Assembly (NCBI RefSeq): GCF_000196135.1
Contig: NC_005090.1
Location: 1,560,001-1,624,000, forward strand
Length of the DNA stretch: 64,000 nucleotides
Source of the DNA: Wolinella succinogenes DSM 1740
GTDB lineage: Bacteria > Campylobacterota > Campylobacteria > Campylobacterales > Helicobacteraceae
Direction: 5' to 3'
The first letter of the stretch is position 1, and each line of letters begins with the position of its first letter. Of this stretch, positions 17,143-25,254 are shown piece by piece. The notes beneath the pieces were generated by a model that was not told the DNA's origin, made no database searches, and saw nothing but the letters and a program-made list of their open reading frames with translations. The translations under genes were made by a program, and so were the position numbers.

Positions 17143-17669
17143 ACCCTCGCACGACTTTTGGGGGTCTCTAGAAACTCCACGCTAGAGACTTTCACGCCCA
17201 AGGGTTGGATGCGCGAGCGTAGAAGCTCTAAAAGCCACGAGGCGATCGATTCGCTAGTAGGGACGAATCTCACCACTACAAAGCTCTCATAAAGCTCTAA
17301 GATAGGGCTTGATTCTCCTTTGATTCGCTCAAAATCAACGCGCGCATAGCCCTCTTCCATCCACACAAGGGCGCTCTTATCGGCAAAATGGGGCAACAGC
17401 GTGGGAAAGAGCGGATCGTCAATATCAATGATGAATCGGTGATCCAAGACCTCATCAATGAAGCGCTTGAACCAATTCAGGTGAGCAAAATCCGTCACCA
17501 TGCCCCTCTGAAGCTCTCTGCTCTCTAGATGGACAATCACCTTGCCCTGATGCCCATGCAGATGGCGACAAGAGAGACAAGGATCAAGCGAGAAGTCAGG
17601 ATTGAGCTCCTGCGACCAAACACGATGCCCGTAACAAAAATCAAACTCTTTAGCAATTTGGTAAATCAT
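17127..17669 (-). CDS. queD: 6-carboxy-5,6,7,8-tetrahydropterin synthase
   Basis: QueD makes 6-carboxytetrahydropterin from dihydroneopterin triphosphate, the step before QueE. In the 180-residue protein the zinc ligands are seen in CYGHRVW (His15) and RHLHGHQGKV (the two His of HLHGH), with the nearby Cys of CLSCR as the catalytic residue. It is longer than the compact 120-residue forms, as in other epsilonproteobacteria. The gene is read against queE-queC and overlaps queC by 16 bases, so the three genes are clustered but not one operon; it is separated by nine bases from the AAA ATPase gene upstream, with which it is co-directional. Confidence 0.93.
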   Translation of the reverse strand: MIYQIAKEFDFCYGHRVWSQELNPDFSLDPCLSCRHLHGHQGKVIVHLESRELQRGMVTDFAHLNWFKRFIDEVLDHRFIIDIDDPLFPTLLPHFADKSALVWMEEGYARVDFERIKGESSPILELYESFVVVRFVPTSESIASWLLELLRSRIQPLGVKVSSVEFLETPKSRARVYNEA

Positions 17670-17678
17670 AGGTCAAAC

Positions 17679-19433
17679 TTATACCACAAATCCCATCGAT
17701 TTCTCGCTATCAAAGTTACCTGATAGCTCCTTTTGGATCTCCTCCTCAAAATCATGAAGCAAAAAGAGGGGTTTCTCCTTGGCAGCAACCTTATAGGCCG
17801 TATTTTTCACCACAAGAGTGATCTGGCCGCCCGTGAGTGCATATTTGGTGAGCTTCTCAATGGAGAATCCCTCCTCAAATTGAGCGTTTTTAGGAAGAAG
17901 GCGCTTCCAGAGCTCTAGGCGCTGCTTCTCATCAGGCTTTTTAAACTCAATCTTATAGTTAAAACGCCGCGAAAAGGCGCTATCAATGGTCTCTAAAAGG
18001 TTGGTCGTGGCGATGAGGATTCCTTCAAATTTCTCAATCTGCTCCAAGAAGATATTTTGCATTTGATTGTGCATCTTCTCCGCACCCCCTGCGCTGGATG
18101 AGGTTCGGGTGCTGAGAAACTGATCAGCCTCATCCAAAAGCAAGATAGGCTCATTTTTGCTCTTTTGGGAGAGCTCTTTGTAGGTGTCAAAGATTTTGCG
18201 AACATTCTTCTCGCTCTCCCCCACATACATGGAGAGAATCTTGGAGCAATCAAAGCTGAGCACGGGCTTTTTGAGTGACTTGGCCAGTGAGAGCGCCGTC
18301 ATGGTTTTGCCTGTCCCTGCGGCTCCATAGAGGATGATTTTGGCATCAATTCCTCTTCGTTTGTCTTTGATTCCCCACTCTTTAAGGAGGTTGACCACAC
18401 GCACATCAACCTGTTTAAGAAGACTATTGAGCGTCTCTCGTGTCTTTGGGTGAAGCACCACATCCTCTAGGCTTGTCTTTGGCTCGATAAACTCAAAAAT
18501 ATCTTGCTCTTTGATGAGCGATTCGAGTTTGATTTTTTGGCGCTTCTTTTTCTTTTGAGGATGGGTGATTTTTTGCAAAATATCCTCAGGAATAAAGAAG
18601 GTGCGAGAGATTCCCCCAAAGGGAGTGAGCATCTCGTCATAATCGATGATGGCGCTATCGACTAGCTTGCTCTTCTCATCCAAAAGCGCTCGATTCTTGA
18701 TTCGATCATACTCATCCTCACTCACTAGGTCAATGAGGCTGTTCATGTCGCGCATCTGATCATCGCTCCCTGCATACTCCTCTTTCAAAAGTGCGATAAA
18801 GATCGTGCGCTCCTTCTCATTCAGCCCACACTCTTTGAAAAACCCCTCCAGCTCCATCTCTTTGTCCGTGATCAAGACACGCTCTTTGATGCGCTCTTCA
18901 AGAAGCTTGAGCTTATATTTATTGCGCCCCAAAGAGGGAGAATCTTGTGTGTGACTCTGCTTGAGTGAATTGATCTTGTGCAAAAGGTCGATTCTTAGGA
19001 ACTGATCCTTGAGGTATTCGAGGTGATCATCATAGGGGGTCACCTCTGGCAACTCCATGTGAATCTCCCCATCTTCAAGAAGCTTAAGAAAAGTGGAGCT
19101 AAGCGAGATAGAACTGTTGAGAAGCTCTAAAATCGCCACATCATTGAGTTTGACATGGAGAAAGCTGTTTTGGATAATCCAACCAAGCTCTAGCAGATTT
19201 TTGATGCTCTTGAGGAGTTTGAGATGCTCAAATCCCTTGCCCTCTTCCTCAAAAAGCGTCCCTAGAATATCAATCGCCACCAAATCATCATTCCCCTTGA
19301 GAAGCTCTAGCGTCATGTAGCGAAGAATCTCCGCCTCCTCCATGGAGCATTTGAGATGGGGGTAGATAGCCGTAGAGGAGAGGTCGGCAGCATGAATGAA
19401 CTCAAAAAGGTGTTTCAATCCGTTTCCTTGCAT
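17679..19433 (-). CDS. AAA family ATPase with long N-terminal helical region
   Basis: A 584-residue protein with a C-terminal classical AAA module: Walker A GAAGTGKT near 365-372, pore-like MYVGESEKNVRKIF, Walker B ILLLDEADQF near 425-434 and SRRFN with the arginine finger, most like the CDC48/spastin group. Residues 1-330 are mainly helical, charged and unlike known substrate domains, including the basic stretch PQKKKKRQKIK near 300. ATG 19433 has no ribosome site; a TTG five codons later follows AAGGA at good spacing and may be the real start. It is upstream of queD on the same strand. Substrate and role are unknown; related AAA proteins occur in other epsilonproteobacteria. Confidence 0.8.
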   Translation of the reverse strand: MQGNGLKHLFEFIHAADLSSTAIYPHLKCSMEEAEILRYMTLELLKGNDDLVAIDILGTLFEEEGKGFEHLKLLKSIKNLLELGWIIQNSFLHVKLNDVAILELLNSSISLSSTFLKLLEDGEIHMELPEVTPYDDHLEYLKDQFLRIDLLHKINSLKQSHTQDSPSLGRNKYKLKLLEERIKERVLITDKEMELEGFFKECGLNEKERTIFIALLKEEYAGSDDQMRDMNSLIDLVSEDEYDRIKNRALLDEKSKLVDSAIIDYDEMLTPFGGISRTFFIPEDILQKITHPQKKKKRQKIKLESLIKEQDIFEFIEPKTSLEDVVLHPKTRETLNSLLKQVDVRVVNLLKEWGIKDKRRGIDAKIILYGAAGTGKTMTALSLAKSLKKPVLSFDCSKILSMYVGESEKNVRKIFDTYKELSQKSKNEPILLLDEADQFLSTRTSSSAGGAEKMHNQMQNIFLEQIEKFEGILIATTNLLETIDSAFSRRFNYKIEFKKPDEKQRLELWKRLLPKNAQFEEGFSIEKLTKYALTGGQITLVVKNTAYKVAAKEKPLFLLHDFEEEIQKELSGNFDSEKSMGFVV

Positions 19434-19457
19434 AAAATTGGTGCGAGTATATCACAT

Positions 19458-20324
19458 TTAAGAATCATCGAAAGGATCAAGATGCACCGTGATGCTCCAG
19501 CGCACCCCTTGATCTAGCGCCTCAATCGCCGCCTCGATTCTATCAGAGACGGCGTGTGCTTCCACCAGCATGAACTCTCGCCCAAACACCAAATGGACAT
19601 CGACAAAGCGATCACTCCCCGCCTCGCGAGTTTTGAGATGGTGGAAGCTGCTCACCTCAGGACAAGCCGCGATGATGGAGCGAATCTTCTCGGTCATCTC
19701 CTCGTCCATCGCTTTATCCAAGAGCATCCAAACTCCCTCCTTGATGAGACCATAGGCGGAATAGATAATATAAAAGGCAATAAGGATTCCAAGCACTCCA
19801 TCAATGAAGTGATACTCCGTCCAAGCGATAAAACCTAGAGAGAAGAGAATCACGCCATTGCTCAAAAGATCCGTCTGATAGTGGAGCGCATCGGCCTTGA
19901 TGACCATGTTTTGGCTTTTTTTGGCCACATAAAGAAGGAAAAGCACCAAAGCCAGCGTCACGACAAAAGAGATTCCCATTACAATGATAGAGGGGGTGAG
20001 GTGCGAAACCTCCTCGCCATAGTAGAGTTTTTGGATTGATTCATAAAGAATAAAAAGCCCCGAGAGCGTGATAATCGTCCCTTCAATGACGCTCGCTAGC
20101 GCTTCGATTTTGCCTCGTCCATAGTTAAAAGTCTCATCTGCGGGCTTTTCAGAGTTGTGAAGGGCGACATAGTTAAAGAGCGAGATGGTCAAATCCAAAA
20201 TCGAATCAATCGCCGAAGCCAGCACCGCCACCGAACCACTCGCCAATCCCACCACAAACTTGATGATCGCAAGCGTTCCTGCGGTGAGGCTAGAGATGAG
20301 GGTGGCTTTCTTTTGGAGGGTCAT
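19458..20324 (-). CDS. cation diffusion facilitator metal transporter (FieF-like)
   Basis: A 288-residue inner-membrane antiporter of the CDF family, exporting divalent metal (Zn, Fe or similar) against protons. Six membrane segments are visible. The transport site is of the Asp-Asp-His-Asp kind found in FieF: DSILD in the second segment (about residues 40-44) and HYQTD in the fifth (about 148-152). The C-terminal cytoplasmic domain (KTREAGSDRFVDVHLVFG, then ITVHLDPF) is complete. ATG 20324 follows AGGA. The gene is read away from the small exported protein across a 194-base gap. Which metal it carries cannot be told from the sequence. Confidence 0.9.
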   Translation of the reverse strand: MTLQKKATLISSLTAGTLAIIKFVVGLASGSVAVLASAIDSILDLTISLFNYVALHNSEKPADETFNYGRGKIEALASVIEGTIITLSGLFILYESIQKLYYGEEVSHLTPSIIVMGISFVVTLALVLFLLYVAKKSQNMVIKADALHYQTDLLSNGVILFSLGFIAWTEYHFIDGVLGILIAFYIIYSAYGLIKEGVWMLLDKAMDEEMTEKIRSIIAACPEVSSFHHLKTREAGSDRFVDVHLVFGREFMLVEAHAVSDRIEAAIEALDQGVRWSITVHLDPFDDS

Positions 20325-20430
20325 AAACTATCCTGTGAATATCTTTTTCAAAAGCTTGATTCTACCCAATATCGACTTGGAAATCCTCCCATGCAAAGTC
20401 TGTTTCTTAAACTAGGATCTCTTTTTATGT

Positions 20431-20436
20431 TATAAA
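20431..20436 (+). promoter_or_regulatory. -10 box for the small exported protein
   Basis: TATAAA in a very AT-rich stretch (20410-20465). It would give a leader of about 75 bases. A second, weaker candidate (TACGAT, 20476-20481) lies nearer the gene. Confidence 0.4.
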
Positions 20437-20518
20437 ATAAACTTATTTTTAAATTTTATTTTAAAGTTCTTTCGATACGATTTACTCACCAATCAACCTC
20501 AACCTAAGGATGGAACTC

Positions 20519-20857
20519 ATGAAATTGTTGAAACTGATCTTCGCAGGATTTGTAGCGTTTTCTTTGATGTCAGGCGTAGCGTTTGCTGACCCCGTAAAAG
20601 GCCAAAAATACTACCTCAAAACCATGTCTAAACAAACAGGTCTTAAGGGCGACAAGTTTGCCGCATTGCACACTCAAGCGGAGTGGAAGAAGCTTTTTGA
20701 AAACAATGGCGAGGGCTTCATTAAAGAGATGTCGGCCAAGTTCCCCAGCCTAGCTGAATTCTTTGCTAGTGACAACTTTAAAAACAAAATCATGGAAGAT
20801 CTAAAAGACTTCTGCATCCACTACGCTAGCGACAGCGGTAACGTTCCCTCTTGCTAA
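20519..20857 (+). CDS. small exported protein of unknown function (DSGNVPSC family)
   Basis: A 112-residue protein with a Sec signal peptide (MKLLKLIFAGFVAFSLMSG, cleavage likely after VAFA) and a mature part beginning DPVKGQKYYLK. I chose ATG 20519, eight bases after TAAGGA; an ATG three codons earlier is inside that ribosome site. The mature start resembles the first helix of small c-type cytochromes (GxxxY), but there is no CxxCH haem site; only two Cys remain, in DFCIHY and at the very C-terminus (GNVPSC). Proteins ending in this way are, as far as I recall, common in epsilonproteobacteria, without a known role. It should be periplasmic. Confidence 0.75.
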   Translation: MKLLKLIFAGFVAFSLMSGVAFADPVKGQKYYLKTMSKQTGLKGDKFAALHTQAEWKKLFENNGEGFIKEMSAKFPSLAEFFASDNFKNKIMEDLKDFCIHYASDSGNVPSC

Positions 20858-20862
20858 CCCTT

Positions 20863-20897
20863 AAGCGCCGAGAGGTTTCTCCTCCTACTCGGCGCTT
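20863..20897. terminator. bidirectional terminator between the small exported protein gene and ftsI
   Basis: AAGCGCCGAG (20863-20872) pairs perfectly with CTCGGCGCTT (20888-20897) around a 15-base loop. The right arm also encodes the last codons of ftsI, whose stop (TAG, 20887-20885) lies in the loop. Plus-strand readout continues into TCTTCTATT and not a clean U run. Confidence 0.65.
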
Positions 20898-22645
20898 CTT
20901 CTATTGAGATACTTCTCCTGCACCAACAACTCCACAATACTCTTATAGACGGGCACCGCGGTGCGTGCTGCAAAATACTCCTCGCTCGCATCAGGTTCAA
21001 AAACCACCACACCAATCGTATAACGCGCTGAGCCATCCGCAGCAAAGCCAAAGAAGGAGCTGTTGTACATATTGACATACTTGCCCCCTTTAGCAATATG
21101 GGCTGTCCCTGTCTTGCCTCCGACCACGACCCCCTCTAGGGCTGCTCCCTTGCCCGTGCCGCGCTCCACGATCTTGACTAATAGCTCGCGCATTTTAAGG
21201 GTGGTCTCAGAGGAGAGAACGGGAATTCCTGCTTCGTGTTTGATTTTGTAGCGAATATCATTATTATCGATGATGTGCTCCACCACATAGGGATTAACCA
21301 TCATGCCATTATTGGTGATGACATTATAGGATTTAAGCATCTGCATGAATGTCGCACGCATTCCATAGCCATAAGAGACAGTCGCCTTGTAGAGCTCATC
21401 GCGAAACATATTGACATTAGGAATCGTCCCAATCTTCTCATAAGGGAGGTCGATTCCCGTGGGCTCGGAGAATCCTAACAACTTCAAGCCATTAAAATAT
21501 TGGCTAGAAGTGAAAGATTGAGCGATTTTAGCCATCCCGATGTTGCTAGAGAAGACGAGCACATCCTCAATAGTGGATTGGGCCACCTTATGAGTGTCAG
21601 TGATCACAAAGTTTTTGATCTTGTAGCGTCCATTGTGAAGCTCAACCGTGTGGTTGGGGTTGATGAGCTTTTGCTCCAAAAGGAGCGAGAATACAAGAGG
21701 CTTGATGATGCTTCCTGGCTCAAAGGATTGCTCAATGGCAGAGTTATTGAGGAATTTATACTCTTTTTGCTTGATGGAGTTGGGATTGAAGCGATTTGTG
21801 CTCGCTAGGGCGAGGATTTTTCCGCTCTCTGCCTCCATGATTCCTACAACAATCTCTTTAGCTTTGAGGCGCTTATTAGCTTCATCGACGATTCTCTCGA
21901 CCTTTTTTTGAAGCTTCAGCGGCACGCTTAGCGCGACACTGTATCCATCAAGACGCTCTTTGAAGTGAGCGTCTTTATTGAGAATTACATTAAATCCAAT
22001 ATCGCGATCACCTCGCATGATTCCATCGCTTATGGGCTCAAGCTTGTCATCATAAGATTTCTCCACCCCTTTGACCCCGCTTACCCGCGTGATTCGCTTA
22101 TCTTCTGTCTTTTGGACATAGCCGATGAGAGGCTCCATGGAGTTTTCATAGAGATAGTCGCGCTTCTCCCCGCTCTCTAGAATGGAGAGTCCATATTTAA
22201 AGACCCTCCCGTTTTTATCCTCAAACTCTCTGAAAACGCCATAGGTGTTAAGCTTGTAGGCAAGCTGCTTGAGATTAGCAGCTGTTTTGGAATCAATGTT
22301 GTAGGAGAGGACCACATTCCCCTCTTTTTGGAGGCGCGCTTTGAGCTCTTCTTTGGAGATTCCACTATAGATGGAGAAGAGATTGATGAAAAGCTCTTTC
22401 TTATCGGGATCGATATTATAGGTATTCACGATCGCCTTATAGAGCTTTTTACTAGAGGCGAGCACGAAGCCATCTTGGCTATAGATGGCTCCCCTAATGG
22501 CACTTTCTACTTTTTTGGTTTGGAGGGTTGGGAGTTTGCGGTCGGTTAGAATCGTGTAGTAGACGGTCGAGAGAAAAAGGAAGAATCCTAGGAGCAAAAA
22601 CCCAAAGAGGACGAGAATCTTACTAGCTTTGGCGTATTGCTCCAT
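20885..22645 (-). CDS. ftsI: penicillin-binding protein, FtsI (PBP3) type transpeptidase
   Basis: This septal peptidoglycan transpeptidase has one N-terminal membrane helix (about 10-31), a pedimer-like non-catalytic domain, and a transpeptidase domain with the three active-site motifs: SIIK (Ser312, Lys315), SSN (366-368) and KTGT (511-514). The 586 residues fit class B PBPs of the division type. The order ftsI-fliE-flgC-flgB with ftsW divergent is the one known in Helicobacter pylori and supports FtsI over the elongation PBP2. It is the last gene of the flagellar rod transcript, 12 bases after fliE, linking a cell-division enzyme to the sigma-54 promoter unless an internal promoter exists. 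Confidence 0.92.
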   Translation of the reverse strand: MEQYAKASKILVLFGFLLLGFFLFLSTVYYTILTDRKLPTLQTKKVESAIRGAIYSQDGFVLASSKKLYKAIVNTYNIDPDKKELFINLFSIYSGISKEELKARLQKEGNVVLSYNIDSKTAANLKQLAYKLNTYGVFREFEDKNGRVFKYGLSILESGEKRDYLYENSMEPLIGYVQKTEDKRITRVSGVKGVEKSYDDKLEPISDGIMRGDRDIGFNVILNKDAHFKERLDGYSVALSVPLKLQKKVERIVDEANKRLKAKEIVVGIMEAESGKILALASTNRFNPNSIKQKEYKFLNNSAIEQSFEPGSIIKPLVFSLLLEQKLINPNHTVELHNGRYKIKNFVITDTHKVAQSTIEDVLVFSSNIGMAKIAQSFTSSQYFNGLKLLGFSEPTGIDLPYEKIGTIPNVNMFRDELYKATVSYGYGMRATFMQMLKSYNVITNNGMMVNPYVVEHIIDNNDIRYKIKHEAGIPVLSSETTLKMRELLVKIVERGTGKGAALEGVVVGGKTGTAHIAKGGKYVNMYNSSFFGFAADGSARYTIGVVVFEPDASEEYFAARTAVPVYKSIVELLVQEKYLNRRSAE

Positions 22646-22657
22646 ATCAAGATGAGA

Positions 22658-22960
22658 TTAAATCTGCGTCCTAAGAATCTCTTTATAGGCGCTTATGGCT
22701 TTATTCCTCACTTCAAGCATGAGCTTCATGCTATTTTCAGCCTTGCCAATAGCGATGGCGGCTTGGTGTAAATCTTTGACCTGTCCTGTAGCAATGTCCG
22801 CTAATGCCTTTTCACTCTCTTTTTGGAGGAGGTTGCCCTCATCAATAGAACCCTTGAGAATCTCGGCAAAGCTCTTCCCTTCGCTCTCTACGGGGCTAGA
22901 CGTAGAGGAACTGGAGGTGGCGAGGCTAGTGACCTTATTTAAAGTGTTGATCTCTGCCAT
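22658..22960 (-). CDS. fliE: flagellar hook-basal body complex protein FliE
   Basis: FliE joins the MS ring to the rod and is exported by the flagellar type III system. The 100-residue protein has the usual size, a Ser-rich variable N-terminal part (TSSSSTSS, about 15-22) and the conserved C-terminal half with KSFAEILKGSIDEGNLLQKE and MKLMLEVRNKAISAYKEIL. It follows flgC by 18 bases and precedes ftsI by 12. Confidence 0.96.
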   Translation of the reverse strand: MAEINTLNKVTSLATSSSSTSSPVESEGKSFAEILKGSIDEGNLLQKESEKALADIATGQVKDLHQAAIAIGKAENSMKLMLEVRNKAISAYKEILRTQI

Positions 22961-22978
22961 GATCTACTCCTTCAAGAG

Positions 22979-23473
22979 TTAAGCTTGGAACATGGTAAGC
23001 GCGGTGCTCGCCATGTTTTTAGCACTTTGGAAAGCGGATACGTTCGCTTGATACGCCCTCGTGGCTTCGATTAGATCGGCCATTTCCACGACGGGATTAA
23101 TATTGGGATAGGCCACATAGCCTTCGCTATTGGCATCAGGATGGGAAGGCTCATACTTCATTCGAGGCTGCGAATCGTCTCGCACCACCTTATCCACATA
23201 AACACTCATAATAGAGGGTTTAGGCTCAAGCCCCCACTCATCCTCGTCAAGAGGATCTTCGTATTTTAGCAAATTATTGTTCTCTCCAAGCTTTTGGTTG
23301 AGCACTTCATCAAAGTCAAAAGCTTTAAAAATCACCTCTTTGCGTCGATAGGGACCGCCCTCATCGGTTCGTGTGGTGTTGGCGTTAGCGATGTTAGAAG
23401 AGATCATATTGACTCTAAAGCGCTGGGCTGAGAGTCCATATCCGCTAATATCGAAACTGGATAGAAATGCCAT
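22979..23473 (-). CDS. flgC: flagellar basal-body rod protein FlgC
   Basis: FlgC is a proximal rod subunit of the flagellum, exported without a cleaved signal. The 164-residue protein has the N-terminal rod/hook motif SGYGLSAQRFRVNMISSNIA (about 11-30) and the C-terminal heptad-rich segment NVSAFQSAKNMASTALTM. It lies between flgB (28 bases upstream) and fliE, in the standard order. Confidence 0.97.
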   Translation of the reverse strand: MAFLSSFDISGYGLSAQRFRVNMISSNIANANTTRTDEGGPYRRKEVIFKAFDFDEVLNQKLGENNNLLKYEDPLDEDEWGLEPKPSIMSVYVDKVVRDDSQPRMKYEPSHPDANSEGYVAYPNINPVVEMADLIEATRAYQANVSAFQSAKNMASTALTMFQA

Positions 23474-23501
23474 CTCTTTTCCTTCTTATCCTAATTCAAG
23501 C

Positions 23502-23939
23502 CTAGAGCGACTTGCTCGCTTCAATAGCGTAAGTAAAAATCGTTCCATGTTTTTTGAGGGAGCCCACAAGCGCCTGATACATCACGCTGTTTTTCCCAAT
23601 CTCACTGCTCTCCACATCCAAATCCACGCTATTGCCATCATTTCTCGCCATGTGTCCATCACGGAAAAAAATGGTTCCTTTAGAATCGCTCGTGTCCATG
23701 GGCTCTAGATGCATAGCGTTGGTCTGCCCTAGTCCAAGCGTTTTATTCTGCTCATTAGAGAAGAGCTTTTGACTCTCGCTCGTGAGCACCTCTTCAAAGT
23801 TGATATCGCGAGGGCGATACATTGGAGTATCGACATTGGCGATGTTTGAAGAGATGAGGTCTTGGCGGAGCGAGCGATAGTCAAGCGCCTTGTAGGCGAG
23901 TTCTCTGGCTTGACTGTAGCTGTAGATGCTCTCACTCAT
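23502..23939 (-). CDS. flgB: flagellar basal-body rod protein FlgB
   Basis: FlgB is the other proximal rod subunit. The 145-residue protein shows the rod motif with ISSNIANVDTPMYRPRDI (about 29-46) and a conserved tail. ATG 23939 follows AAGGAGAG. It is first in the flgB-flgC-fliE-ftsI run, and the best promoter in front of it is a sigma-54 element at 23983-23998, in line with RpoN control of rod and hook genes in this group. Confidence 0.97.
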   Translation of the reverse strand: MSESIYSYSQARELAYKALDYRSLRQDLISSNIANVDTPMYRPRDINFEEVLTSESQKLFSNEQNKTLGLGQTNAMHLEPMDTSDSKGTIFFRDGHMARNDGNSVDLDVESSEIGKNSVMYQALVGSLKKHGTIFTYAIEASKSL

Positions 23940-23982
23940 GATCTCTCCTTGCTTTGGACTTCTAGGGATTTCCTAACTCTGA

Positions 23983-23998
23983 AGCAACTATTATTCCA
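23983..23998 (-). promoter_or_regulatory. sigma-54 (RpoN) promoter of flgB-flgC-fliE
   Basis: Minus strand reads TGG-AATAATAG-TTGCT: the GG and GC dinucleotides are exactly ten bases apart, as needed for sigma-54 (-24/-12), with TTGCT matching the -12 element fully. Transcription would start near 23972, giving a leader of about 33 bases. Some of the -24 element (CACG) is not conserved. Confidence 0.65.
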
Positions 23999-24059
23999 TA
24001 AAACTTCCCTCCCACGCAAGTTTCCGCCCCTTTTTTCGACAAAAAACCACGATCCATGG

Positions 24060-24076
24060 TAAAATAAAAATAAAAT
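24060..24076 (+). promoter_or_regulatory. candidate -10 boxes for ftsW
   Basis: Two TAAAAT hexamers (24060-24065 and 24071-24076) lie within 30 bases of the ftsW ATG. The first would leave a leader of about 17 bases; the second almost none, so the first is preferred. Confidence 0.35.
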
Positions 24077-24088
24077 TTCGGATAATTC

Positions 24089-25249
24089 ATGGCGGATCGA
24101 CCCCTCTTTTTTCTCACCACACTAGCCATCACCATTGGAGTGATCTTCTCCTACTCCCTCTCAGCTTATGCGACCCTTTTTTACGGATACAACGAATTTC
24201 ACTTTTTTATCCGCCAGCTCATTGCAGGAATCATCGGCATCTATCTCATGTGGCAAGTCTCTCGGTTTGACCCTGAAAAGCTCATCGTCAAGCTTGGATT
24301 CACTCTCTTTCTATTGTTCATGGTGCTTATGTTTGTGATGCACTACCTCCCTGAGAGCATGGCCACTAGTGCGGGTGGAGCAAAGCGCTGGATACGACTC
24401 CCCTTCTTCTCTCTCTCGCCTGTGGAGTTTTTCAAGATCGGTTTTGTGGTCTTTTTGGCGTGGAGCTTTTCGCGCAAATTTTCCCACACAACCAAAGTCC
24501 CCTTGGTGGATGAGATGAAGATTTTCGCCCCCTACGCTGCGCTCTTTTTGCTCGCTGTCTTTTTGATTGCCGTGTTGCAAAATGATTTGGGGCAGATCTT
24601 TTTATTAGGAATCACCCTCGCGCTCATGGTGGTTTTTGCAGGGAGCAGTTTTCGACTCTTTTTCTCCCTCTTGATGGGGGCATTAATACTCGCTATCGCC
24701 GTTATCATCAGTAGCGACCACCAAATCTTGCGTATCAAGCTTTGGTGGGCAAATGCTCAAAATTTCGTCCTCTCTATCGTGCCAGAGGGGCTTGCTAAAT
24801 CCCTTCGTGTAGAGAATCTCCCCGAACCCTATCAAATCCACCACTCGCTCAACTCCATCCAAAATGGAGGATTCTTTGGTGAAGGGCTTGGTAATGGACT
24901 CATCAAGCTTGGATTCCTAAGCGAGGTTCACACCGATATTGTTCTTGCAGGAATTGCCGAAGAGACGGGCTTTGTCGGGCTCTTTTTCTGCACGCTACTC
25001 TTTTGCGCGATCATCTATCGAATCTTCAAAATCGCCAATCGAAGCGAAAACAATGTCTTCTATCTCTTTTGCGTGGGAGCAGGAATTTTGCTCTCTTTCT
25101 CTTTCATGATCAACGCCTATGGAATCTCAGGCATCACCCCCATCAAAGGAATCGCTGTCCCCTTTTATAGCTATGGTGGAAGCTCACTCGTAGCCAACTG
25201 CCTCGCGATTGGGATGATTCTCAGCATTAGTAAAAAGGCAAAGATGTAG
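24089..25249 (+). CDS. ftsW: septal peptidoglycan polymerase FtsW (SEDS family)
   Basis: A 386-residue membrane protein of the FtsW/RodA/SpoVE family with about ten membrane segments. Family signatures are AKRWIRLPFFSLSPVEFFKI (about 94-113), the catalytic-loop region LPEPYQIHHSLNSIQNGGFF, and GIAVPFYSYGGSSLVANCLA near the C-terminus. SEDS proteins polymerise lipid II with a partner class B PBP, here the divergent ftsI product. The position beside flgB and opposite ftsI is the one in Helicobacter. FtsW rather than RodA is inferred from that link. Confidence 0.9.
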   Translation: MADRPLFFLTTLAITIGVIFSYSLSAYATLFYGYNEFHFFIRQLIAGIIGIYLMWQVSRFDPEKLIVKLGFTLFLLFMVLMFVMHYLPESMATSAGGAKRWIRLPFFSLSPVEFFKIGFVVFLAWSFSRKFSHTTKVPLVDEMKIFAPYAALFLLAVFLIAVLQNDLGQIFLLGITLALMVVFAGSSFRLFFSLLMGALILAIAVIISSDHQILRIKLWWANAQNFVLSIVPEGLAKSLRVENLPEPYQIHHSLNSIQNGGFFGEGLGNGLIKLGFLSEVHTDIVLAGIAEETGFVGLFFCTLLFCAIIYRIFKIANRSENNVFYLFCVGAGILLSFSFMINAYGISGITPIKGIAVPFYSYGGSSLVANCLAIGMILSISKKAKM

Positions 25250-25254
25250 CCCTC

